NCBI RefSeq assembly: GCF_003570715.1
Contig: NZ_QXXQ01000014.1
Coordinates: 44,258-108,257 of the forward strand
Length of the DNA stretch: 64,000 nucleotides
DNA from: Gemmobacter lutimaris
GTDB taxonomy: Bacteria; Pseudomonadota; Alphaproteobacteria; Rhodobacterales; Rhodobacteraceae
Reading direction: 5' to 3'
The position numbers and the translations under genes are program-made. This document shows positions 53,664 to 63,873 of this stretch, in pieces. The stretch's first letter is position 1. Each line of letters opens with the position of its first letter. A model generated the notes under the pieces. The model was not told the DNA's origin. It saw only the letters and a list, made by a program, of their open reading frames with translations, and searched no databases.

Positions 53664-55022
53664 TCATTCCTCGCGCATGGCGCTTTGCAGCCGCCGCATC
53701 AGCGGCCCGACCAGATAGTTCAGCGCCGTGCGCTCGCCCGTGGGCAGGATGACGGTGGCCGACATCCCCGCCACCAGCCGCGCGCGCTGCGCCTCGGGCA
53801 GGGTGGTTTCGTCCAGCCGCACCCGCGCCTCGTAATAATCGTCGCGCGTATAGGGATCGACGATGCGGTCGCGCGACAGGGTGATCAGCTCGCCCTCGGC
53901 CGGCGACAGGTCAAGCGACTGGAAGGCCGGGAAGGTGATCAGCGCCTCCGACCCCGGCAGGATGCCGTCGATGTCATTGGGGGCGACGCGGGCGGCGAGG
54001 ATGTAATCATCCTCGGAGGGGGCGATCTTCAGGATGGTCTCGCCGCTGCGGATCACCGCGCCCACCGTGCCCAGAATGCTTTCCTGCACCGTGCCATCGA
54101 CCGGCGCGCGGATTTCCACCCGCGTCAGCGAGTCATTGGCGATGGTCAGGTCGCGTTCCAGCGCCCGCGTTTCGCGGGTGACGGTTTCCAGCTGTTCGGC
54201 GGCGCGGCGGCGGTATTCCTGTTCCAGCTGCGCGATCTGCAACTGAAGCCCGGCGATGCCCTGCCGGATGCGGGCGATGTCGATATCGGATTGCGCGATC
54301 TTTTCCTCCAGCGACAGGCTTTCCTGTTCCAGTTCCGTCACGCGGGCCTGATTGGTCAGCCCCTTCTTGCGCAGGCTGCGCTGGTCCTCCAGATCCGAAC
54401 GCACAAGCTCGATCTCGCGGCTGGCGATGCCGCGGCGCACCTCGTTGGCATGGATCTCGGCCTCGGCTTGGGCGATATTGGTCTGCAGCAGGTCATGCGC
54501 CTGTTCCAGTTCCTTGCGTTGCAGCGCGAAATGGCGCTGCTCGTCCTCGGCGAGGCGGGCGACGGCGGGATTGGCGGCAAGCTGGTCGCGGACCGCATCG
54601 GAAAACACCAGCGCGGGGGCCATCGAGAGCTCGGCCTCCAGCCGTTCCTGACGGGCGCGATTGCCGAGGATCTGCCCCTGGAACAGTTCGGCGGAGGCGG
54701 CGCTCTGGGTGGAATCGAGCCGCAGCAGCAGGTCACCCTCTTTTACCCGGTCGCCGTTGCGCACGAAGAATTCGCGCACGATCCCGCCTTCCAGATGCTG
54801 GATCTGCCGGGTGGTATTGGCGTTTTCCAGCACGGCCTGGGCCACCACGGCACTGTCGAGCCGGGCCACCGCCAGCCAGCCGCCGACCATGCCGAAAGAG
54901 ACGAGGATGGTGATGCTGGCCGCGCGGAGCGAGCGGCGCAGCATGCGGTCGCAGGTGGCCAGCGCGGGTGAAACCTGCATGGGCGAAACTGGCACGGGCG
55001 CCGGGCTGTGCTGCAATGTCAT
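53664..55022 (-). CDS. HlyD-family type I secretion membrane fusion protein
   Basis: A 452-residue periplasmic adaptor of the PrsE/AprE type. One N-terminal membrane helix (about 33-55, ASITILVSFGMVGGWLAV) is followed by a lipoyl-like half motif (IQHLEGGIVREFFVRNGDRV). A long coiled coil spans about 110-300, and the second lipoyl half and barrel have VEIRAPVDGTVQESILGTVG. The C-terminal GMSATVILPTGERTALNYLV region is typical. It joins the ABC component, which it overlaps by ATGA, to a TolC-like channel not encoded here. Confidence 0.93.
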   Translation of the reverse strand: MTLQHSPAPVPVSPMQVSPALATCDRMLRRSLRAASITILVSFGMVGGWLAVARLDSAVVAQAVLENANTTRQIQHLEGGIVREFFVRNGDRVKEGDLLLRLDSTQSAASAELFQGQILGNRARQERLEAELSMAPALVFSDAVRDQLAANPAVARLAEDEQRHFALQRKELEQAHDLLQTNIAQAEAEIHANEVRRGIASREIELVRSDLEDQRSLRKKGLTNQARVTELEQESLSLEEKIAQSDIDIARIRQGIAGLQLQIAQLEQEYRRRAAEQLETVTRETRALERDLTIANDSLTRVEIRAPVDGTVQESILGTVGAVIRSGETILKIAPSEDDYILAARVAPNDIDGILPGSEALITFPAFQSLDLSPAEGELITLSRDRIVDPYTRDDYYEARVRLDETTLPEAQRARLVAGMSATVILPTGERTALNYLVGPLMRRLQSAMREE

Positions 55023-56761
55023 GCCTGTTCTCCCACGCGGCCCGCATCCTGATCGCCGCCCTGATCGGCGCCGGCGCCTGCCTCCTTGTCGGCGGCCAGC
55101 AGCGGATTGCCCGCCGCGTTCAGCCGGCCCAGCATGTCGTCGCGGGTGCTGAAGGAATGCATGTAGCCATCCATGATGACGAGGATATAGTCGCAGATCC
55201 CCAGAAGATTGGCCTTGTGGGTGCTGAAGAAGATGGTCGAGCCGGCACGTTTCAGCTCGGTCAGGCTATAGGCGAGGTTCTTCTCGCCTTCGGCATCCAG
55301 CGCCGAATTCGGCTCGTCCAGCACCACGACGCGCGGCATGCGATAGAAGGCGCGCGCCAGCCCGATGCGCTGGCGCTGGCCGCCCGACAAGGGCGCGCCG
55401 CCATCCAGAAGCCGGAAATCCAGCCCCCTTCCGCGGCCCTGCACGATGTCCAGTGCGCCGGCCATGCGCAGCGCCTCGGTCACGGCGGGGGTCAGCGCCG
55501 GGTCGAAAGGCGCGAAGCGGGTGACATTCTGCCAGATCGTGCCGGGCAGCAGGTCCACCGCCTGCGGCAGATAGCCGGTGGCGGGGCCATGTTGCGCCGC
55601 AGGCCAGAGCGCCAGCGGGAAACCGTCGATCTTGACGCTGCCCGCCGTGGGCCGCGCCCCGCCGGACAGCAGCCGCATCAGGGTGGATTTCCCCGCACCG
55701 CTGGGCCCCACCACGCCGACGATGGACCCGGCCGGCACGCTGAAGCGGATGCCGGTCAGCACGGGTTTGCCATCGGCCCCGGCATAGCCCAGATTGTCAC
55801 AGGCGACATGGCCCTGCATGTCGGGCAACGGGCTTTGCGGCTCTTCCGGTTCTTCGGACAGAACGGCGTCCAGCCGCTCCGCCGCCATGCGCACCTCGTT
55901 CAGCACCGACCAGTTGCGCGCCACCGCGACCACCGGCCCCACACCGCGCATCATCACGATGAAGGCCGCCATGCCCGCCGTGGCGGAAACCTGTTCCAGC
56001 AGGTAGAGCGTGGCGCCGGTGCCGACGAGGATCACAAGCTGGGCCTGCTGCAACACCCCGATCGCACTGTCGAGAATGCCGGCGCGCTCATGCCCCTTCA
56101 GCACGATGTCCGAGGCCCGGTCCTCCAGCCCCGCCCATTCGCGCCGCACGCCGGGCAGGATGTCCATGGCGCGGATCGTCTCGCGCCGGGCCGCCGTCGC
56201 CATGCCGAAGGCAAAGGCCTGATCCTCCGGCACGCGCTGTTCGGCGCGCACGGTCTTCCAGATCGACCGTCCCCGCGCGCTGAGCAGCGCAAGCAGCAGG
56301 ATATAGCCGATGGCCACCAGCCCGAAGACCGGGTGCAGGATGAACAGCACCACGATGAACAGCGGCGCGAGGCTCGCATCCATCAGCGATTCGACCAGCG
56401 ATCCGGTCAGGCCCTGCCGCAGCGTGGCAATATCGGCATAGGCGCGGAAGGCCTCGGGCCGGTCGCCGCGATGCACCGCATCGAAGATGCCCTGCCGCAG
56501 CTCATGGTCGATGCGGTAGCCCACCGCATGCAGTGCATTGGTGCGGTAATGGTCCAGCATCCCCCAGACCAGCATGAGAAAGCCGATCAGGACGGTGATG
56601 AAGCCCAGCGTCTCCCAGCTGTGGCTGGTATAGACACGTTCGGTCACCTGCATCATGTAGAGAAACGGGCTCAGCGCCAGCAAGGCGATGAAGATGCTGT
56701 GCAGCCAGATCCGTGCATAGCTGCCGCGGGCCTTCTGGAATACAGAGGTAACCGTCATCAT
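55019..56761 (-). CDS. Type I secretion ABC transporter (permease-ATPase)
   Basis: A 580-residue PrsD/AprD-type exporter. The membrane domain occupies about 15-310 (helices such as IFIALLALSPFLYMM, LGFITVLIGFLMLVWG, LAPLFIVVLFILHPVFGLVA), with no N-terminal peptidase domain. The ATPase domain has Walker A GPSGAGKST, signature LSGGQRQRIGLARA, Walker B VVVLDEPNSALD and the H-loop FFSTHK. Two adjacent ATGs (56761, 56758) follow AGGGAC. Divergent from the SapC-like pair with a 56-base gap. Likely exports the two RTX proteins of this window. Confidence 0.93.
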   Translation of the reverse strand: MMTVTSVFQKARGSYARIWLHSIFIALLALSPFLYMMQVTERVYTSHSWETLGFITVLIGFLMLVWGMLDHYRTNALHAVGYRIDHELRQGIFDAVHRGDRPEAFRAYADIATLRQGLTGSLVESLMDASLAPLFIVVLFILHPVFGLVAIGYILLLALLSARGRSIWKTVRAEQRVPEDQAFAFGMATAARRETIRAMDILPGVRREWAGLEDRASDIVLKGHERAGILDSAIGVLQQAQLVILVGTGATLYLLEQVSATAGMAAFIVMMRGVGPVVAVARNWSVLNEVRMAAERLDAVLSEEPEEPQSPLPDMQGHVACDNLGYAGADGKPVLTGIRFSVPAGSIVGVVGPSGAGKSTLMRLLSGGARPTAGSVKIDGFPLALWPAAQHGPATGYLPQAVDLLPGTIWQNVTRFAPFDPALTPAVTEALRMAGALDIVQGRGRGLDFRLLDGGAPLSGGQRQRIGLARAFYRMPRVVVLDEPNSALDAEGEKNLAYSLTELKRAGSTIFFSTHKANLLGICDYILVIMDGYMHSFSTRDDMLGRLNAAGNPLLAADKEAGAGADQGGDQDAGRVGEQA

Positions 56762-56817
56762 AAGCGTCCCTGGTCAATTCAGGGGTCAGGGACCACAGTT
56801 GGAAGCCGGAAACAAGC

Positions 56818-57507
56818 ATGTACAGCACATTTGATCGCTGGGAGGAGGCGACGGGCGCCGCATTGCGGATTTATGATCCTTTTGCCTACCGGCCTGCCCT
56901 TCATGAACGCATCGTGCCGGTCTGCCTGTCGGAAACCCCGCGTCTGGCCGAGCGCTGGCCGGTGATGTGGCGGCGCGACGGCCATGGCGACCCCGAACTG
57001 GTGGTGCTGCGCGGCCTCGTGCCGGGGGCCGAGCTGCCCGAGGCCCGCACCCAGAGCCGGACCTCGCTGCCCCTGCTGGTGCAGGCCTTTCCCTTCCGCT
57101 ACCACGACATGACACGCGGCGACGAGATCGGTCTGGACCGGGCGGCGCCGATGCAGGAACGCGATGCGGGTTCCTATATCCTTGATGAAAGGGGCAATCT
57201 GCTGCCGGGGGCCGAGCTGAAGATCCGCGCGCTGGAAAGCTGGGGGGCCGAGCTGGAACTGCGCGCCCTGCTGACCGAGACGGTGTTCCGGCACGGGCTG
57301 GTGGAGCCGGTGACGCTGCCCGGCGATCTGTCGGCGAAATTCGCCCTGCCCGATTTCTTTACCGTGCTGCCCGCCCCCGAGGACGGGCTGATCTTCGGGG
57401 CCTTGCCACGCGAACACTGGTTGACGGTGGCGCGTTTTCTCGCCGCGCAGCGCATCTCGCTTTACACCATGGCGCGGCTCATTTCCCAGGCCGGAGCCAC
57501 CGCATGA
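56818..57507 (+). CDS. SapC-family protein
   Basis: A 229-residue protein resembling the SapC family (named from S-layer protein loci). The order of features fits: VCLSETPRLAERWPVMWRRD, LLVQAFPFRYHDM, GNLLPGAELKIRALESWGAE, and a C-terminal FALPDFFTVLPAP..LFGALP-type tail with a helix (VARFLAAQRISLYTMARLI). No signal peptide. It starts 56 bases from the divergent type I ABC gene and overlaps a second, similar gene by ATGA. Function of the family is poorly known; its placement suggests a link to export of surface proteins. Confidence 0.65.
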   Translation: MYSTFDRWEEATGAALRIYDPFAYRPALHERIVPVCLSETPRLAERWPVMWRRDGHGDPELVVLRGLVPGAELPEARTQSRTSLPLLVQAFPFRYHDMTRGDEIGLDRAAPMQERDAGSYILDERGNLLPGAELKIRALESWGAELELRALLTETVFRHGLVEPVTLPGDLSAKFALPDFFTVLPAPEDGLIFGALPREHWLTVARFLAAQRISLYTMARLISQAGATA

Positions 57508-58316
57508 CCCATTGGTTCGACGATCTGCCCGGCGTGACCGGGGCGCTGCCGCTGGATCAGGGGCTGCTGGCCGCCTGGCCCGATCGCGCGATGGAGGCGC
57601 GGCTCTGCCATCTGCGCCATTGCCCGGTGCTGCCGCAGGAGCTTTACCAGATCGCCCGGCATCTGCCGCTGGTGGTGGTGGACCAGCCGGGCGGGCCGCT
57701 GGTCATGGCGGAACTGGCGCCCGGCCGGTTGCGCCGCCCGGCCTTCGATGCCGAGGGCCGCTATCTGCGCAGCTACCGGCCGCTAGTCAGCCGGCTGCTG
57801 CCGTTCTGTGCCGCGCCGGGGGGCGAACTGCTGCGGCTGACCGATCCCGGTGCGCCCGCCGGCCCCGACCGTCCCGAAGATCTGCGCCGCCAGATCGTGC
57901 AGATGCTGCGGGCGCAGGCGGCGGGTCTGACCCGCATGGCAGAGGCGGCGCAGATTCTGGTGGAGGAGGGACTGCTGGTGCGCGGCTCCGATCCGGCCAT
58001 GCCCGAATGGGTCCCGCCGCCCGAGGATCTGGCCGCCGAAACTGCAGGGGCGGCGGCCAATCTGCCGCCGGTGCCGGCCTCGTTCCTTGCGTTGCGGCTG
58101 CTGGCGGTTCTGGAGTTTTCGGCCCTGCACCGGCGCGAGACCCAGGCCCGGCGCAGCGATGCCGACAGCCTGCGCGAACTGCTGGGCCGCAACGAGGCGC
58201 TGCGGCGCCAGACCTTCCTGATCCGCGACGACCTGCTGGATTTCTCGGCCTTTGCCCCGCCTGCCCCGGCGGCAGCGGCGGAGGAGCAGACGGAAACGGA
58301 CCCGCAGGCGGATTGA
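57504..58316 (+). CDS. SapC-like paralogue
   Basis: A 270-residue protein with the same overall scheme as its neighbour: LPQELYQIARHLPLVVVDQ near the N-terminus, GRYLRSYRPLVSRLLPFCAA, then a helical region (LLRAQAAGLTRMAEAAQIL) and a C-terminal ALRLLAVLEFSALHRRETQ helix. The last 20 residues are Ala/Pro/Glu-rich. Coupled to the preceding gene through an ATGA overlap, so the two may form a heteromer. The family assignment is weaker than for the first gene. Confidence 0.55.
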   Translation: MTHWFDDLPGVTGALPLDQGLLAAWPDRAMEARLCHLRHCPVLPQELYQIARHLPLVVVDQPGGPLVMAELAPGRLRRPAFDAEGRYLRSYRPLVSRLLPFCAAPGGELLRLTDPGAPAGPDRPEDLRRQIVQMLRAQAAGLTRMAEAAQILVEEGLLVRGSDPAMPEWVPPPEDLAAETAGAAANLPPVPASFLALRLLAVLEFSALHRRETQARRSDADSLRELLGRNEALRRQTFLIRDDLLDFSAFAPPAPAAAAEEQTETDPQAD

Positions 58317-58365
58317 CCGGCTCCGACAAAGATCTGGCGCCGACAAAGTCCCGGCCCTGACAGCA

Positions 58366-58401
58366 GAAAGCCCCCCGCACCGGCGGGTGCGGGGGGCTTT
58401 C
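58366..58401. terminator. Strong bidirectional terminator between SapC-like pair and cysNC
   Basis: GAAAGCCCCCCGCACC, loop GGCG, GGTGCGGGGGGCTTTC: a perfect 16-base stem between convergent operons. Confidence 0.85.
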
Positions 58402-58418
58402 GTGGTCTTTGCGCGGCC

Positions 58419-60347
58419 TCAACGGGCGAGGATTGCCTCGACGATGCGCTCGGCGGCTTCCTCGGCCGAAAGCTCGACCGTATTCACGGTGACATCGGCC
58501 AGTTCCGGTGCCTCATAGGGGCTGTCGATGCCGGTGAAGTTCTTCAGCTGGCCCGCGCGCGCCTTCTTGTAGAGACCCTTCACGTCGCGCGCCTCGGCCA
58601 CGTCCAGCGGCGTATCGACGAAGACCTCGAGGAACTCGCCCTGCGCCATCAGATCGCGCACCATCCGGCGCTCCGACCGGAAGGGCGAGATGAAGGCGGT
58701 CAGCACGATCAGGCCGGCGTCGGTCATCAGCTTCGCCACCTCGCCCACCCGGCGGATGTTTTCCACCCGGTCGGCATCGGTGAAGCCCAGATCACGGTTC
58801 AGGCCATGGCGCACGTTGTCGCCATCCAGCAGGAAGGTGTGCTTGCCAAGCGCATGCAGCTTCTTTTCCACCAGATTGGCGATGGTGGATTTGCCGGAGC
58901 CCGACAGGCCGGTGAACCAGACCACCGCGGCCTTCTGGTTCTTCAGCGCCGCATGGGCCTCGCGGTTCACATCGACAGCCTGCCAGTGGATGTTCTGGCT
59001 GCGGCGCAGCGCGAAATGGATCATCCCGGCGGCCACGGTCGCATTGGTCATCCGGTCGATCAGGATAAACCCGCCCAGATCGGGGTTCACCCCATAGGAT
59101 TCGAACGGAATCGCCCGGTCGGTCGAGATGTTCACCACACCGATCGCATTCAGGCCCAGCGTCTTCGACGCCAGATGTTCCAGCGTGTTGACGTTGACCT
59201 CATACTTGGGTTCCGTCACTGTCGCCGTCACGGTCTGCGTGCCGATCTTCAGCAGATAGGGACGGCCCGGCAGCATGGCATGTTCATCCATCCACACCAG
59301 CGTCGCCTCGAACTGGTCGGCGACCTCGCAGGGTTCGTCGGCCTGCACGATGACATCGCCGCGCGAACAGTCGATCTCGTCGGCGAAGGTCAGCGTGACC
59401 GACTGGCCCGCCACCGCCTGATCCAGATTGCCACCATAGGCAACGATCTGCTTCACCGTGGTGGTCTTGCCCGAGGGCAGCACGCGGATCGCATCGCCGG
59501 GGCGCACGGTGCCGGTGCCGATCTGGCCCGCGAAGCCGCGGAAGTCGAGATTGGGGCGGTTCACCCATTGCACCGGCATGCGGAAGGCATAATCCTGCAT
59601 GCGGGCATCGTTGACCGGCGCTTCTTCCAGATGTTGCAGCAGCGTCGGTCCCTGATACCACGGCATGCCGGCGCTGCGGGCCGCGATATTGTCGCCCTTC
59701 AGGCCGGAAATCGGGATCGGCAGGAAGCTTTCCATCCCGATCTGCTGCGCGAAATGTGAATAGTCCTTCACAATTTCGTAGAAGCGTTCCTGGCTGTAGC
59801 CCACGAGGTCCATCTTGTTGATGGCCAGCACCACATTGCGGATGCCCAGAAGCTGCACCAGATAGCTGTGCCGCCGGGTCTGGGTCAGCACACCCTGACG
59901 CGCGTCGATCAGGATCACGGCCAGATCGGCGGTGGAGGCGCCGGTGACCATGTTGCGGGTATATTGTTCATGGCCGGGGGTATCGGCCACGATGAACTTG
60001 CGCTTGTCGGTGGCGAAGAAGCGATAAGCCACGTCGATGGTGATGCCCTGTTCGCGTTCCGCGGCAAGGCCATCGACCAGAAGCGCGAAATCGATGTCAC
60101 CGCCCTGGGTGCCCACGGCCTTGCTGTCATGCTCAAGGCTTGCCAGCTGATCCTCGAAGATCATCTTGGTGTCGTAAAGCAGCCGCCCGATCAGGGTGGA
60201 CTTGCCGTCATCGACCGAGCCGCAGGTGATGAAGCGCAGCATGGTCTTGTGCTGGTGCTTCAGGAGATAGGCGTCGATGTCCTCGGCGATCAGCGCATCG
60301 GTGACGTAGACGGGGTCTTGCGAGCCAGCATTCATTTCGGCGGTCAT
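58419..60347 (-). CDS. cysN: Fused sulfate adenylyltransferase subunit 1 / APS kinase
   Basis: Makes APS with CysD at the cost of GTP, then phosphorylates it to PAPS. The 642-residue CysNC (NodQ-like) fusion has a GTPase domain with [22 protein letters not shown] and NKMDLV, elongation-factor-like beta barrels at about 240-430, and a C-terminal APS kinase with [26 protein letters not shown] and [19 protein letters not shown] precedes the ATG, which overlaps the cysD stop by one base (TAATG). With CysD it supplies PAPS for the sulfotransferases encoded in this window. Confidence 0.95.
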   Translation of the reverse strand: MTAEMNAGSQDPVYVTDALIAEDIDAYLLKHQHKTMLRFITCGSVDDGKSTLIGRLLYDTKMIFEDQLASLEHDSKAVGTQGGDIDFALLVDGLAAEREQGITIDVAYRFFATDKRKFIVADTPGHEQYTRNMVTGASTADLAVILIDARQGVLTQTRRHSYLVQLLGIRNVVLAINKMDLVGYSQERFYEIVKDYSHFAQQIGMESFLPIPISGLKGDNIAARSAGMPWYQGPTLLQHLEEAPVNDARMQDYAFRMPVQWVNRPNLDFRGFAGQIGTGTVRPGDAIRVLPSGKTTTVKQIVAYGGNLDQAVAGQSVTLTFADEIDCSRGDVIVQADEPCEVADQFEATLVWMDEHAMLPGRPYLLKIGTQTVTATVTEPKYEVNVNTLEHLASKTLGLNAIGVVNISTDRAIPFESYGVNPDLGGFILIDRMTNATVAAGMIHFALRRSQNIHWQAVDVNREAHAALKNQKAAVVWFTGLSGSGKSTIANLVEKKLHALGKHTFLLDGDNVRHGLNRDLGFTDADRVENIRRVGEVAKLMTDAGLIVLTAFISPFRSERRMVRDLMAQGEFLEVFVDTPLDVAEARDVKGLYKKARAGQLKNFTGIDSPYEAPELADVTVNTVELSAEEAAERIVEAILAR

Positions 60348-61312
60348 TAGAAATACCCCTCCTGCTTCTTCTTCTCCATTGAGGCCGATTGATCATGGTC
60401 GATGGCGCGGCCCTGACGTTCCGAGGTGGTGGTCAAGAGCATTTCCTGAATGACCTCGGGCAGGGTCTGCGCCTCGGATTCCACGGCGCCGGTCAGCGGA
60501 TAGCAGCCCAGCGTGCGGAAGCGGATCGAGCGCATGACCGGGGTTTCGCCGGGCTGAAGCGGGAATCGTTCGTCATCCACCATGATCAGCAGGCCGTTGC
60601 GTTCCACTGTCGGGCGCGGCGCGCTGAAGTAAAGCGGCACGATCTCGATGCCTTCAAGGTGGATGTATTGCCAGATGTCCAACTCGGTCCAGTTGGAGAT
60701 CGGGAAGACCCGGATGCTTTCGCCCTTGGCCTTGCGGGTATTGTAAAGCTTCCACAGTTCGGGGCGCTGGTTCTTCGGATCCCAACGGTGATTGGCCGTG
60801 CGGAACGAGAAGACGCGTTCCTTCGCGCGGGATTTCTCCTCGTCGCGCCGCGCGCCGCCGAAGGCCACGTCGAAGTTATACTTGGTCAGCGCCTGTTTCA
60901 GACCTTCGGTCTTCCACATGTCGGTGTGCAGGCTGCCGTGGTCGAAGGGGTTGATACCCTTTTCCATGGCTTCCGGGTTGTGATGGACCAGCAGCTCCAT
61001 CCCGGCATCTTTCGCAGCCTTGTCGCGCAGGTCATACATCGCCTTGAACTTCCATGTCGTATCGACATGCAGAAGCGGGAAGGGCGGCGGCGCCGGATAG
61101 AAGGCCTTCTTGGCCAGATGCAGCATGCAGGCCGAATCCTTGCCCACGGAATAAAGCATCACCGGGTTTTCGGCATTGGCCACCACTTCCCGCATGATGT
61201 GGATGCTTTCGGCTTCCAGGCGTTGCAGGTGGGTCAGTGTGCTGCGGGAAAAGCTGTCGGGGGAAAGGGTGCCCTGGCCCGAACCGGCCGTGGCGGAGGT
61301 GCGCGTCGTCAT
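60347..61312 (-). CDS. cysD: Sulfate adenylyltransferase subunit 2
   Basis: ATP sulfurylase catalytic subunit; forms APS with CysN. The 321 residues match the family. [17 protein letters not shown] is the PP-loop, [18 protein letters not shown] follows, [20 protein letters not shown] is the family signature and [16 protein letters not shown] is near the C-terminal third. AAAGGGG lies 8 bases before the ATG. Two-gene operon with cysNC; divergent from the large RTX gene. Confidence 0.96.
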   Translation of the reverse strand: MTTRTSATAGSGQGTLSPDSFSRSTLTHLQRLEAESIHIMREVVANAENPVMLYSVGKDSACMLHLAKKAFYPAPPPFPLLHVDTTWKFKAMYDLRDKAAKDAGMELLVHHNPEAMEKGINPFDHGSLHTDMWKTEGLKQALTKYNFDVAFGGARRDEEKSRAKERVFSFRTANHRWDPKNQRPELWKLYNTRKAKGESIRVFPISNWTELDIWQYIHLEGIEIVPLYFSAPRPTVERNGLLIMVDDERFPLQPGETPVMRSIRFRTLGCYPLTGAVESEAQTLPEVIQEMLLTTTSERQGRAIDHDQSASMEKKKQEGYF

Positions 61313-61496
61313 GAATAGCCCCTTTGAAACTGGCTGACCTGCGCTTTGGCAAATTTTCGCGGCCTCTCCAAGAGGGAAGCGGCAGGCTTTGCCGGGGAAA
61401 TCCGCCAGCGGGCCGGTTCGGGGTGCGTTTTTCTTGACCGAAAAGCAGACTGTGGCACTCTGGTTACAGATTTTGTTTATTTCAGGGATTACCGCA
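61313..61496. promoter_or_regulatory. Divergent region between cysD and the large RTX gene
   Basis: A 184-base gap. On the plus strand TTGACC (61434) and TGGCAC, 5 bases, TTAC (61453-61467) lie upstream of the ATG at 61497. The second resembles a sigma-54 element but has TTAC where TTGC is expected. AT content rises at 61460-61495. No definite promoter can be named. Confidence 0.35.
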
Positions 61497-63809
61497 ATGA
61501 CCTACAAACTTCTGTTTGCGGCCGACAACGGCACGCTTGGCCATGAACTCTGGATCACCGATACCACCGGCTCTTCTGCCTCGCTGGTGCGCGACATATG
61601 GGACGGCAATACCCCCAGCATGTCCTACAGCCCCTTCGCCCTGCTGGACGGGCGGATGGTCTTTTCTGCCAATGACGGCACGGCGGGCGCCGAACTCTGG
61701 GTCTCGGACGGGACGGAGGCGGGCACCTCGCGGCTGAAGGACATCTGGTTCGGGCCCAACGGCTCTTATCCTTCCAATTTCCTGACCGTGGGCGATACGC
61801 TCTATTTCTCGGCCTATGAACCGGACAGCGGCTATGAGCTGTGGAAGACCGACGGCACCCCGGACGGCACCCTGCTGGTGCGCGACATCAATCCCGGCAC
61901 CGGCAGCTCCTATGCCGTGTCGATGCTGGATCTGGATGGCAAGCTGCTGTTCCAGGCCTATGCCGATACCAGTGGCTATGAGCTGTGGATCAGCGACGGC
62001 ACCGAATTCGGCACCCGGCTGCTGAAGGACATCAATCCCGGCACCGACAGCAGCAATCCGTTTCAGTTTCTGGACCTTGGGGACGGGCGGGCACTGTTCA
62101 GCGCCATGACCGCGGACGAGGGCACCGAGCTTTGGGTCACCGATGGCACCGCAGATGGCACCCAATTGCTGAAGGATATCAACCCCGGCACGAATTCCTC
62201 CTGGCCGCAGAATATGGCGCTGCTGGACGGCGTGGCCTATTTCGCGGCCGCGACGCCGGGGCAGGGGCTGGAGCTGTGGCGCAGCGACGGCACCGAGGGC
62301 GGCACCCAGATCGTGAAGGACATCAATCCCGGCAGCACCAGCAGCACCCCGCAGCCGATGACGCTGGCAGGCGACAGGCTGTTCTTCTCCGCCTATGTCA
62401 ATGGCGACGGGAACGAGCTCTGGGTCACCGATGGCACGGCGGCGGGCACGAAGCAGGTGCTGAACCTCAACGGCAGTTCCAGTGGCGCGGGTTACGGCAT
62501 CGGCCAGATCGCGGCGCTTGGCGACACCGGCACGGTGCTCTTTGCCGGCACCAACGGATCGGCCGGGACCGAACTCTGGCTCTCGGACGGCACGGCGACG
62601 GGAACGAAACTGCTGAAGGACATCGTGGCGGGCAGCGGTTCCTCCAATCCCTATGCGCTGACCTCGGTCGGCGATCTGGTCTATTTCGGCGCCTATGATG
62701 CCGAGGGCGGCACCGAGCTTTGGGTGACCGACGGCACCGCCGCCGGCACGCAGCGGGTGGAGGATGTCAATCCGGGCGCCAACGGGTCTTTCCCGCAGAT
62801 CATGGGCATTCTCGATGTGAACGGCGCCCCCGAGGATCTGGCGCTGTCGGACAATGCGGTGGATGAAAATTCGGCTGCGGGCACGCTGGTCGGCAGGCTG
62901 TCGGCCAGCGATCCGGATGGCGACAGCCTGACCTTCCGGCTGACCGATGACGCGGGTGGCCGCTTTGCGATTGACGGTGACCGGCTGGTGGTGGCCGGGG
63001 CGCTGGATTTCGAGACGGCCGCCTCGCACAGGGTGACGGTCGAGGTGGATGACGGCGCGGGCGGCACGCTCAGCCGCAGCTTCACCATCGCCATCGGCAA
63101 CCTGCCCGATGCCTCGGCCGGGGATGATACGCTGTCGGGCACGGCGGGGGCCGATACGATCCGCGGTCTTGCGGGGGATGATGTGCTGCGCGGGCTGGCG
63201 GGTGACGACCGGCTGTCGGGCGACAATGGCAATGACCTGCTGCGCGGCGGCACCGGCAATGACCTTCTGCTGGGCGGCGGCGGCACCGATACCCTGCGCG
63301 GCGAGGCGGGGAACGACACGCTGAACGGCGGCAAGGGCAATGATACGCTGGACGGCGCGCGCGGGGCCGATGTGCTGAAGGGTGGCACGGGCAATGACCG
63401 GCTGCTGGGCGGTGGCGGCAATGACCGGCTGGACGGGCAGGCCGGCAGTGACGTGCTTCTGGGCGGCGATGGCAACGACCGGCTGGAGGGGGGCAATGGC
63501 GCCGATACGCTGGCGGGTGGATCGGGCAATGACACGCTGAAGGGCGGGGCGCAGAACGACCGCCTGACCGGCGCCGCCGGGGCCGACCGGTTCGATTTCA
63601 CCGGCAATTTCGGGCGCGACGCCATCACCGATTTCCGCGTGGGCCGCGATGTGATCGACCTGTCGGGCCGGGGGCTGGAATTCCGCGATCTGGATATCCG
63701 GTCGGTGAATGGCGGGCTCGATACGGTGATCGTGCTGGGTCAGAACCGTATCCTGCTGGAAGGGTTCGAGAAGGAGGATCTGCGCGCCCATATGTTCGAC
63801 TTCATCTGA
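61497..63809 (+). CDS. Large ELWxxDGT-propeller/RTX surface protein
   Basis: A 770-residue acidic protein without a signal peptide. Residues 1-440 hold about nine repeats of roughly 47 residues with the core [18 protein letters not shown] followed by NPG..SS, predicted to form a beta-propeller. About 445-545 is a cadherin-like domain ([36 protein letters not shown]). About 545-690 are RTX nonapeptides ([19 protein letters not shown]). The last 75 residues ([34 protein letters not shown]) match a peptidase M10/type I secretion C-terminus. The ATG at 61497 has CAGGGA about 9 bases upstream. Likely an adhesin exported by the type I system. Confidence 0.87.
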   Translation: MTYKLLFAADNGTLGHELWITDTTGSSASLVRDIWDGNTPSMSYSPFALLDGRMVFSANDGTAGAELWVSDGTEAGTSRLKDIWFGPNGSYPSNFLTVGDTLYFSAYEPDSGYELWKTDGTPDGTLLVRDINPGTGSSYAVSMLDLDGKLLFQAYADTSGYELWISDGTEFGTRLLKDINPGTDSSNPFQFLDLGDGRALFSAMTADEGTELWVTDGTADGTQLLKDINPGTNSSWPQNMALLDGVAYFAAATPGQGLELWRSDGTEGGTQIVKDINPGSTSSTPQPMTLAGDRLFFSAYVNGDGNELWVTDGTAAGTKQVLNLNGSSSGAGYGIGQIAALGDTGTVLFAGTNGSAGTELWLSDGTATGTKLLKDIVAGSGSSNPYALTSVGDLVYFGAYDAEGGTELWVTDGTAAGTQRVEDVNPGANGSFPQIMGILDVNGAPEDLALSDNAVDENSAAGTLVGRLSASDPDGDSLTFRLTDDAGGRFAIDGDRLVVAGALDFETAASHRVTVEVDDGAGGTLSRSFTIAIGNLPDASAGDDTLSGTAGADTIRGLAGDDVLRGLAGDDRLSGDNGNDLLRGGTGNDLLLGGGGTDTLRGEAGNDTLNGGKGNDTLDGARGADVLKGGTGNDRLLGGGGNDRLDGQAGSDVLLGGDGNDRLEGGNGADTLAGGSGNDTLKGGAQNDRLTGAAGADRFDFTGNFGRDAITDFRVGRDVIDLSGRGLEFRDLDIRSVNGGLDTVIVLGQNRILLEGFEKEDLRAHMFDFI

Positions 63810-63829
63810 GCCGGAGGCCCGAAACGCAG

Positions 63830-63853
63830 CAGGCCCGCCAGAGGGCGGGCCTG
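63830..63853. terminator. Bidirectional terminator between RTX gene and galU
   Basis: CAGGCCCGCC, loop AGAG, GGCGGGCCTG: a perfect 10-base stem between convergent stops. Confidence 0.75.
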
Positions 63854-63873
63854 TGAAAGCTGCGGCACGCGCG

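Noticed and set aside
61453..61467. Sigma-54 promoter TGGCAC-N5-TTAC upstream of the large RTX gene
   Set aside because: The essential GC of the -12 element is AC here, so it is listed only as part of the intergenic region.
61530..62780. Tandem DNA repeat of about 140 bases
   Set aside because: It reflects the roughly 47-residue ELWxxDGT protein repeats rather than a separate element.
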